A stretch of DNA of 5,719 nt from an uncultured Veillonella sp. (GTDB taxonomy: Bacteria > Bacillota > Negativicutes > Veillonellales > Veillonellaceae), in NCBI RefSeq assembly GCF_938010505.1, contig NZ_CALLVP010000147.1, positions 1 through 5,719 on the forward strand, in the 5' to 3' direction. The notes beneath the pieces are model-generated. The model worked only from the letters and a program-made list of their open reading frames with translations, did not search any database and was not told the DNA's origin. Shown here piece by piece: positions 1-5,014 of the stretch. A program made the translations under genes and the position numbers. The stretch's first letter is position 1. Each line of letters opens with the position of its first letter.

Positions 1-659
1 ATAATGCGCCCCTTCATTTCATCATTAGGCAATGCCACTACGGATACGGTAGTTTCCGCTACATGGTCAGCTGCGCAACGTTGGATTGCAGAGGAGATAA
101 TTTCTTTTGCTTTTTTCTCCGCCTCATCCTTAGCTTGCTGCTCCATTTCCTTAACCATAATCGCCGTTTCATGACGGATTTCTTGTTCCACATTCGTTAA
201 CAAGATATTTTTTGCTTCTTCGAAAGTCATGCCAGAAATACGTTCTAATTCTGCCATTTGTCTTTCGTACAATGCTTCTACCTTTTCACGGCTTTGGGCT
301 AAGTCAGCTTCTTTGCGATGTAAAGCTTCCTCTTTGTGTTCAATATTGTCTAATTTTTTATCCAAAGATTCTTCTTTTTGAAGAATACGGCGTTCCATAC
401 GTTGAAGTTCAGAACGACGATCTTTATTTTCTCGTTCCACGTCAGAACGGAGCTTATGAATTTCTTCTTTCGCTTCTAATAAAGCTTCTTTCTTTTTAGA
501 CTCAGCTGTGCGCTCACCGTTTGCGATGATGCGTGCAGCCTCTTGCTCAGCTTGATTCAGTTTTCCTTCAGCAATATTTTTTCTTAAAAAATAGCCTACC
601 CCTAGTCCAATCAGTACCATTACCACTGCAATTAGACTATACTCTAAAATCTGTTTCAC
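1..659 (-). CDS. rny: RNase Y, N-terminal part (cut by window edge)
   Basis: RNase Y is a membrane-anchored endoribonuclease that starts mRNA turnover in many Bacillota. The first 219 codons are visible, counting from GTG at 659. In order they hold a hydrophobic membrane segment (about residues 8-25, ending GVGYFLRK), a long highly charged coiled coil rich in Glu, Lys and Arg (about 28-185), and the start of the KH RNA-binding domain (AIQRCAADHVAETTVSVV, then LPNDEMKGRI up to the edge). These blocks closely match my memory of B. subtilis RNase Y. The catalytic HD domain lies outside the window. An in-frame TAA (666-668) sits just upstream, so the start must be at or after the GTG. That GTG overlaps the SD AGGAGG, so ATT at 650 may be the real start (see findings). 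ATG at codon 14 would remove half of the membrane helix. The gene has its own promoter, separate from recA-recX. Identity is near certain and the start is uncertain. Confidence 0.96.
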   Translation of the reverse strand, partial: MKQILEYSLIAVVMVLIGLGVGYFLRKNIAEGKLNQAEQEAARIIANGERTAESKKKEALLEAKEEIHKLRSDVERENKDRRSELQRMERRILQKEESLDKKLDNIEHKEEALHRKEADLAQSREKVEALYERQMAELERISGMTFEEAKNILLTNVEQEIRHETAIMVKEMEQQAKDEAEKKAKEIISSAIQRCAADHVAETTVSVVALPNDEMKGRI

Positions 660-664
660 CTCCT
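648..664 (-). promoter_or_regulatory. rny ribosome binding site with ambiguous start codon
   Basis: On the minus strand the sequence reads AGGAGG (664-659), then TGAAACAG, then ATT (650-648). AGGAGGTGA is a near-full match to the anti-SD end of 16S rRNA. The only conventional in-frame start here, GTG (659-657), begins inside the SD itself, so ribosomes bound at this SD could not place it in the P site. The ATT codon lies 8 bases after AGGAGG, a normal spacing. No in-frame ATG, GTG or TTG occurs between it and codon 12. Confidence 0.7.
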
Positions 665-760
665 CTTAAATTCTCAAAATTGAGCTTTCATGCTCCTTTT
701 TATGCCCTTCATGCATTAAATTATCAATTAGCCATATCATCATATAAATAAATAAGGCTA
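665..760 (-). other. rny 5' leader with two competing small hairpins
   Basis: This is the inferred untranslated leader between the predicted rny transcription start and its SD. Two short, mutually exclusive hairpins lie just before the SD: GAGC/GCTC (695-692 with 685-682) and CTCAA/TTGAG (684-680 with 677-673). Two tiny ORFs are also readable, 16 codons from ATG at 716 and 12 codons from ATG at 712, but neither has a convincing SD. No known riboswitch class is recognised. Confidence 0.3.
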
Positions 761-766
761 TTATTA

Positions 767-795
767 ATTTTAGACTTGAAAGCCCTTTCTGTCAA
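767..795 (-). promoter_or_regulatory. Sigma-70-type promoter of rny
   Basis: On the minus strand a consensus -35 box TTGACA (795-790) is followed by exactly 17 bases and a -10 box TAAAAT (772-767, five of six matches to TATAAT). Transcription would start near 760, giving a leader of roughly 100 bases before rny. It lies about 40 bases past the recX stop codon. The spacer contains the perfect inverted repeat GAAAG-GG-CTTTC (789-778), which could be an operator or chance. Confidence 0.85.
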
Positions 796-813
796 GATTT
801 TACAAGCCTATCA

Positions 814-886
814 AGGCCTCTCAACAAGCATAACTTAGTCATAAAAATCATTGCATACAATTTGAATTGTGCTTGTTGAGAAACCT
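814..886 (-). repeat. 17-bp inverted repeat (RNA stem-loop) spanning the recX stop codon
   Basis: Plus-strand bases 814-830 and 870-886 are inverted copies that agree at 15 of 17 positions, including a perfect 12-base core (TCTCAACAAGCA). In the minus-strand transcript, the recX mRNA, the two differing positions become U-G wobble pairs, so all 17 positions pair. In the opposite transcript they would be A-C mismatches. The 39-base loop (831-869) carries the last recX codons and the TAA stop. No U-tract follows the stem, so it is not a standard intrinsic terminator. It could act as a 3'-end stabiliser, a processing site or an attenuator. Confidence 0.75.
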
Positions 887-1278
887 CTGTATTTGAGAAA
901 ATTAAATACCTTTACTTGAGGAGTCCGTTCTTCATTGAGAATAGAACCAAATTTTTTCTCTACCACCCGATAAGCAGCTTTCACCTCATCATAAGTAGAA
1001 AGTTCTTGAGGAATCGCAAGGCCACGAAGTTTCATTTTTTGCTTAATCATATAAGCACCGTATTTTTGTTCTTTCATCAAATAAGCTAATACTTGCTCAG
1101 ATAAGCGTTCATCATTGATATAATCGTAGTCTCTAAGGCGTTCAAGGACCCTCTCAATGATTGGGTCCTCGAATTGTTTGCGTCTCATTTTTTGTGTCAG
1201 TTCATAAGAACTAAGAAATCGTTGAGCTAGGAAGCGATACGCTTGATCCATAGCAGCTTGCATCGTTTCGTCACTCAT
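835..1278 (-). CDS. recX: RecX family regulatory protein
   Basis: RecX binds RecA filaments and modulates recombination and strand exchange, usually as an inhibitor. The protein is 147 residues, within the usual range of about 150-270 and at the short end. It is all helical and shows the family's repeated three-helix modules: roughly residues 11-55 (AYRFLAQRFLSSYELTQKM, then VLERLRDYDYINDERLS), 56-95 (YGAYMIKQKMKLRGL) and 97-147 (FNFLKYRGFSTSTIQIV). ATG at 1278 lies 2 bases after the recA stop. It has only a weak SD (GAAGAAG) inside the recA tail, so translation probably depends on coupling to recA. Position directly after recA supports the call. The end of the gene is embedded in a long RNA stem-loop. 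No paralogue or frameshift is seen. Confidence 0.93.
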   Translation of the reverse strand: MSDETMQAAMDQAYRFLAQRFLSSYELTQKMRRKQFEDPIIERVLERLRDYDYINDERLSEQVLAYLMKEQKYGAYMIKQKMKLRGLAIPQELSTYDEVKAAYRVVEKKFGSILNEERTPQVKVFNFLKYRGFSTSTIQIVCNDFYD

Positions 1279-1280
1279 GA

Positions 1281-2321
1281 TTATACTTCTTCAGTTACTT
1301 CTTCACCGATTACATCGATTTCTTCAGTGCCAACAGCCAATGTATCGCGAATAATACGATCGATTTCATCGGCTATTTGTGGATTATCTAGTAAGTATTG
1401 TTTAGCCGCTTCCTTACCTTGACCCATACGTTCCCCATTATAGGAGTACCATGCACCAGATTTATTTATGATTTCCATATTTGTACCGATATCGATAAGT
1501 GTACCAGACTTGGAGATACCTTCACCATACATCAAATCAAATTCAGCTGTTTTAAATGGAGGTGCCACTTTATTTTTAACAACTTTAACTTTTGTGCGAG
1601 CACCAACGTTTTCGTTGTTTGCTTTGATCAATTCACCTTTACGAACATCAAGACGTACGGAGGAATAGAATTTCAACGCACGACCACCAGTCGTTGTTTC
1701 AGGGTTACCGAACATAACACCCACTTTTTCACGCAATTGGTTAATAAAGATAACAACTGTTTTGGATTTACTGATAATACCAGTCAATTTACGCAATGCT
1801 TTACTCATCAAACGAGCTTGTAAGCCTACGTGAGCATCGCCCATTTCACCATCGATTTCCGCTTTAGGAACCAAAGCCGCTACGGAGTCAACTACAACGA
1901 TATCTACTGCACCACTGCGAACGAGAGCTTCTGTAATTTCAAGAGCTTGTTCACCATTATCTGGTTGAGAAATCAACAAATTATTGATATCTACACCCAA
2001 GTTGCGAGCATATACTGGATCCATCGCATGTTCCGCATCAATAAATGCAGCGATGCCACCTTGTTTTTGAGCTTCTGCTACAGCATGAAGAGCCACTGTT
2101 GTTTTACCAGAAGATTCTGGACCGTAAATTTCAATTACACGGCCGCGAGGGAACCCACCTACACCAACAGCGATATCGATAGCAAGAGAACCAGAGGAAA
2201 TTACCTCTACATTCATGCGATCTGCCGCTTCACCAAGACGCATAATAGCACCTTTACCAAAGTCTTTTTCAATTTGTTTTAACGCGTTATCCAACGCTGC
2301 TTGTCTACCATCTACAGCCAT
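1281..2321 (-). CDS. recA: Recombinase RecA
   Basis: RecA is the ATP-dependent strand-exchange protein of homologous recombination. It forms filaments on single-stranded DNA and triggers LexA self-cleavage. The 346-residue protein is full length for the family. Visible landmarks are the Walker A motif GPESSGKT (67-74), the catalytic glutamate in FIDAEHAMDP (E97), the Walker B strand IVVVDS (141-146), the DNA-binding loop L1 region EMGDAHVGLQARLMSKAL (159-176), loop L2 from INQLREKVG through ETTTGGRALKFY (193-219) with the sensor glutamine Q195, and KVKVVKNK (244-251). The tail is acidic (EEIDVIGEEVTEEV), as is usual. ATG at 2321 is 4 bases after the cinA stop, and its SD AAGGGGA (2337-2331) is formed by the last cinA codons, 10 bases from the start. 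No clear promoter or LexA box of its own is seen, so it is probably co-transcribed with cinA and rimO. Confidence 0.99.
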   Translation of the reverse strand: MAVDGRQAALDNALKQIEKDFGKGAIMRLGEAADRMNVEVISSGSLAIDIAVGVGGFPRGRVIEIYGPESSGKTTVALHAVAEAQKQGGIAAFIDAEHAMDPVYARNLGVDINNLLISQPDNGEQALEITEALVRSGAVDIVVVDSVAALVPKAEIDGEMGDAHVGLQARLMSKALRKLTGIISKSKTVVIFINQLREKVGVMFGNPETTTGGRALKFYSSVRLDVRKGELIKANNENVGARTKVKVVKNKVAPPFKTAEFDLMYGEGISKSGTLIDIGTNMEIINKSGAWYSYNGERMGQGKEAAKQYLLDNPQIADEIDRIIRDTLAVGTEEIDVIGEEVTEEV

Positions 2322-2325
2322 TATT

Positions 2326-3573
2326 TTATTTCCCCTTTTCTGTTATATAAGTATAAACATAATAAAGTGCTAACTCTGCTGCACTTTGTCTAATATCTTC
2401 TCGATTACCAATTAGATTAGCTTTATGGGCTACCGTACCATGTGGCCCAGTTACACCGAACCACACAAGACCAACGGGCTTTTCTTGAGTGCCTCCACCA
2501 GGACCAGCTATTCCCGTTGTAGAAACAGCATATGTTGTTTGCCCTAGTGACTTAGCGCCTTCAGCCATGGCCTTAGCCACTTGCTCACTAACAGCGCCAT
2601 ATGTATCTAGCATCTCTTGTGGTACACCTAAAACACGATGTTTCACATCATTGCTATACGAAATAACACCACCCACATAGTACTCACTACTGCCACTGAC
2701 ATTAGTCAGTAGTTTACCAACTAATCCCGATGTACAGGATTCAGCAGTACTAATAGTGCTGTGTTCCTCTAGCAAGGTACGACCTAGTGTTTCCTCCATA
2801 GAAATCGTTAAGTCGCGTCCTATGCGAGAACCTAAACGCTCTCGTATGATAGCATCCCAAGGATTTAATAGTTCTTGCGCCGCTTCTAATGTTTCAGCTT
2901 TGGCCGTAATGCGTACTTCAATATAGCCTTTTTTAATGAGTAAGGCTATGGTCGGATTTGATTGATTCTTAATAAGATCCATCAAAGTGCTTTCTAAATC
3001 GATTTCACGAATATCATATACACCATAACGATAAGATGTAACAATTCCTTGAGAACTAAATCGGTTATTTAAATAAGGAACTACGCTCTCTTGGAACATG
3101 CCCTTCATTTCACCAGGAGGTCCAGGCAGAAGTATGTATGTAGTATCTCCATCTTCAACGACGACACCTGGTGCAACTCCAACAGGGTTATATAATACCT
3201 TCGCCCCTTCTGGTAATTGTGCCTCTCGCCGACTCGCATCAGGTATAGTACGGTTTACACTGTTAAAGAACCTTTCAAGCTCATCCATGGCCTCTTGATT
3301 AAACACAATAGGTCTACCAATTGAATCGGCAAGTACATTACGTGTAATGTCACCCTGCGTAGGTCCTAACCCACCAGTACTAATAACGATATCAGCCCTT
3401 GTACTAGCGAGCTGAAAGACTTCAGCCATTCGTTTCGGATTATCACCTACCACCGATTGATGGGCAATGGTATATCCTAGTTTATTCAACTCTTGTGCTA
3501 GCCATGATACATTCGTATTTACTGTATCACCTAGCAATAATTCTGAACCTGTAGAAATAAGTTCTACAATCAT
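2326..3573 (-). CDS. cinA: CinA family protein (MoaB/MogA-like domain plus NMN deamidase domain)
   Basis: CinA-family proteins take part in pyridine nucleotide salvage, removing the amide of nicotinamide mononucleotide or cleaving related nucleotides. In some naturally competent bacteria the gene is competence-induced and linked to recA. At 415 residues it has the usual two-domain length. The N-terminal molybdopterin-binding-like domain (about 1-170) shows TGSELLLGD (8-16), STGGLGPTQGD (65-75) and LLPGPPGEMKG (148-158). The C-terminal PncC-like domain (about 258-412) shows STAESCTSGL (275-284), GGVISYSNDVKHRVLGV (301-317) and TTGIAGPGGGTQEKPVGLVW (352-371). The second Asp often seen in GPTxDD is Gly here. 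ATG at 3573 is preceded at 7 bases by an excellent SD. It is placed between rimO and recA, with a 4-base gap to recA. Whether it acts on NMN here is inferred from the family. Confidence 0.95.
   Translation of the reverse strand: MIVELISTGSELLLGDTVNTNVSWLAQELNKLGYTIAHQSVVGDNPKRMAEVFQLASTRADIVISTGGLGPTQGDITRNVLADSIGRPIVFNQEAMDELERFFNSVNRTIPDASRREAQLPEGAKVLYNPVGVAPGVVVEDGDTTYILLPGPPGEMKGMFQESVVPYLNNRFSSQGIVTSYRYGVYDIREIDLESTLMDLIKNQSNPTIALLIKKGYIEVRITAKAETLEAAQELLNPWDAIIRERLGSRIGRDLTISMEETLGRTLLEEHSTISTAESCTSGLVGKLLTNVSGSSEYYVGGVISYSNDVKHRVLGVPQEMLDTYGAVSEQVAKAMAEGAKSLGQTTYAVSTTGIAGPGGGTQEKPVGLVWFGVTGPHGTVAHKANLIGNREDIRQSAAELALYYVYTYITEKGK
2364..2387 (-). repeat. 7-bp perfect dyad in the cinA tail, upstream of recA
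   Basis: The arms AAAGTGC (2364-2370) and GCACTTT (2381-2387) form a perfect inverted repeat with a 10-base loop. It ends about 43 bases before the recA start codon. On the minus strand it is followed by AU-rich sequence and a TATACT box (2355-2350) with no matching -35 box. It could be a weak RNA hairpin or a protein-binding site. It lies in codons for SAAELAL, so it may be coincidental. Confidence 0.3.
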
Positions 3574-3585
3574 CAGATCACCTCC
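3574..3585 (-). promoter_or_regulatory. Very strong cinA ribosome binding site
   Basis: GGAGGTGATC (3585-3576 on the minus strand) matches the complement of the 16S rRNA 3' end over 10 consecutive bases, with 7 bases between GGAGG and the ATG at 3573. This fixes the cinA start. It also suggests efficient translation of cinA independent of rimO. Confidence 0.85.
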
Positions 3586-3592
3586 ACAATCG

Positions 3593-3621
3593 AATATATC
3601 GAACTGTGTATTATTCTACAA
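3593..3621 (-). promoter_or_regulatory. Possible weak internal promoter ahead of cinA-recA-recX
   Basis: In the rimO tail and the 37-base rimO-cinA gap, TTGTAG (3621-3616, three of six -35 matches) is followed by 17 bases and TATATT (3598-3593, five of six -10 matches). Spacing is ideal but the -35 box is poor, so this is only a candidate. Confidence 0.2.
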
Positions 3622-4957
3622 CTGTAGCTACTACATCATAAGCAAAGCCTTGCTCTACTTGTACCTTAAGAATATCACCAGGTTGAATGTCTTCACCGCA
3701 GTCTTCAATGTACATATTACCATCTACATCAGGTGCTTGAGATTTCAATCGACCTTTTGCAAGCAATGTGTTATTCTCGCCTTCTTCGATTTCCTCTACC
3801 ATCGCATAATCAATGGTACCTTCTAAATCGCGATTGTTCTCTTCAGAGATAGCAGCTTGGATGGACATAAGAACGTGATAACGCTCTTCTTTGACCTCTT
3901 CTGGTATTTGGTCTTCACGAGCCCCAGCTGGTGTACCATCTTCTTGAGAATACGTAAATACGCCCATGTTATCAAATTTGATTTCTTTTACAAAGTCACA
4001 AAGTTCCTCAAATTGTTCATCTGTTTCACCAGGGAATCCAACGATGATAGAGGTGCGCAATGTAATATGAGTCGGCGCATTTCTAATTTTCTTAAGTAAG
4101 CGTTCAATATCATTGCGATTGTCTCGGCGATTCATTTGTTTCAAGATATCGTTATTAACATGTTGCAGTGGAATATCTACATATTTACAAAGCTTTGGCT
4201 CATTAACAATAATATCTAACAATTCATCAGAGAAGAATGTCGGATATAGGTATAGCATGCGAATCCATTCTATGCCCTCTACAGTTGTTAATTCTTTTAA
4301 CAATGTAGTCAACAATGGTTTACCATCATTAAGGTCGATTCCATAGCTCGTTGTATCTTGAGCAATAAGGACAACTTCCTTAACTCCTGTCGCTGCCAAT
4401 CGTTCCACTTCAGCCTTGATAGACTCGATAGTACGACTACGGAATGCACCGCGTACCTTTGGAATAATACAGAATGTACACCCGTTATTACAGCCTTCTG
4501 CAATTTTAACATATGCACTATAACGAGGTGTTGTTTGAATACGAGGCATGCGCTCATCATAGATATTCGTAATATTTTCCATGATACAACTGCGATTGCC
4601 GTGCTCAATAGCATCAACGGCTACCATAACTTGATCCCATGCACCGGTACCGATTAATGCATCAATTTCAGGAATTTCTTGGAATAATTCATCCTGATAT
4701 TGTTGGCTAAGACAACCTGCTACGATAAGGCCCTTACAAGCACCATCTTCCTTATATTGAGCAACCTCAAGGATGGTATTAATAGACTCAGCCTTAGCTT
4801 TCTCAATAAAAGTACAGGTATTTACAACGATAAGATCTGCTTCGCTTAGGTCCTCTGTAATCGAATAGCCATTATCTCGCAATAAGCCTAACATCACCTC
4901 TGTATCTACTAAATTTTTAGCACAACCTAGGCTAACATACCCTAATTTTTTACCCAT
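3611..4957 (-). CDS. rimO: Ribosomal protein S12 methylthiotransferase RimO
   Basis: RimO is a radical-SAM enzyme with two iron-sulfur clusters that adds a methylthio group to a conserved aspartate of ribosomal protein S12. The 448-residue protein contains the N-terminal UPF0004 domain with three cluster cysteines (C12 in SLGCAKN, C48 in NTCTF, C82 in AGCLSQ). The radical-SAM core follows, with CNNGCTFC (C156, C160, C163). The C-terminal TRAM domain (about 380-448) carries the signature LKSQAPDVDG (404-413), which separates RimO from the tRNA enzyme MiaB. I chose ATG at 4957 because AAAGGA lies about 6 bases upstream and MGKKLGYVSLGCAKN matches the family N-terminus. An upstream ATG pair at 4975 and 4972 is in frame but would add six unlikely residues (MMKGYR). 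The gap to the upstream transporter gene is 39 bases up to the stop of that gene, counting from 4975. All key residues are present. Confidence 0.97.
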   Translation of the reverse strand: MGKKLGYVSLGCAKNLVDTEVMLGLLRDNGYSITEDLSEADLIVVNTCTFIEKAKAESINTILEVAQYKEDGACKGLIVAGCLSQQYQDELFQEIPEIDALIGTGAWDQVMVAVDAIEHGNRSCIMENITNIYDERMPRIQTTPRYSAYVKIAEGCNNGCTFCIIPKVRGAFRSRTIESIKAEVERLAATGVKEVVLIAQDTTSYGIDLNDGKPLLTTLLKELTTVEGIEWIRMLYLYPTFFSDELLDIIVNEPKLCKYVDIPLQHVNNDILKQMNRRDNRNDIERLLKKIRNAPTHITLRTSIIVGFPGETDEQFEELCDFVKEIKFDNMGVFTYSQEDGTPAGAREDQIPEEVKEERYHVLMSIQAAISEENNRDLEGTIDYAMVEEIEEGENNTLLAKGRLKSQAPDVDGNMYIEDCGEDIQPGDILKVQVEQGFAYDVVATVVE

Positions 4958-4975
4958 TCTATATCCTTTCATCAC

Positions 4976-5014
4976 TAGATTTTCTCTATTTGTTCTAGGG
5001 TCTATATAACTGAC
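4976..5014. other. Short gap between transporter gene and rimO, without clear signals
   Basis: These 39 bases are AT-rich. The minus strand offers TATATA (5007-5002) as a possible -10 box, but no acceptable -35 box lies 16-18 bases upstream of it. The only dyad is CTAGA/TCTAG (4976-4980 with 4995-4999) with a 14-base loop and no U-tract. Neither a terminator for the transporter gene nor a promoter for rimO can be supported. Confidence 0.4.

Noticed and set aside
433..449. CGTTC-N7-GAACG dyad as a LexA-like box
   Set aside because: The half-sites are in the reverse order of the B. subtilis LexA box (GAAC-N4-GTTC) and it lies inside rny coding sequence.
666..716. Tiny ORF of 16 codons directly upstream of and in frame with rny, ending at the TAA before the SD
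   Set aside because: No SD precedes its ATG and its predicted peptide has no attenuator-like codon run, so it is treated as untranslated leader.
212..751. Plus-strand ORFs of 95 and 72 codons opposite rny and its leader
   Set aside because: They mirror the repetitive Lys/Glu codons of the RNase Y coiled coil and the AT-rich leader. Neither resembles a known protein.
804..819. Small hairpin AGGCC/GGCTT after recX as an intrinsic terminator
   Set aside because: The stem is 5 bp with a wobble and is followed by GTAAAATC, not a U-tract.
1919..1932. CGAACGAGAGCTTC inside recA as an SOS box
   Set aside because: The second half-site is GCTTC rather than GTTCG, and the location within the coding region downstream of the start is implausible for a repressor site.
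1398..2282. Plus-strand ORFs of 66-150 codons opposite recA
   Set aside because: They are antisense shadows of a strongly codon-biased conserved gene. Their products have no recognisable domain and no SD-start arrangement I could support.
3616..3627. CTACA-AC-TGTAG dyad at the end of rimO
   Set aside because: The 2-base loop is too small for an RNA hairpin, there is no U-tract, and the bases encode the conserved VVATVVE tail.
4309..4617. Minus-strand ORF of 102 codons inside rimO in another frame
   Set aside because: It lies wholly within rimO, whose frame is proven by conserved cysteines and the TRAM signature.
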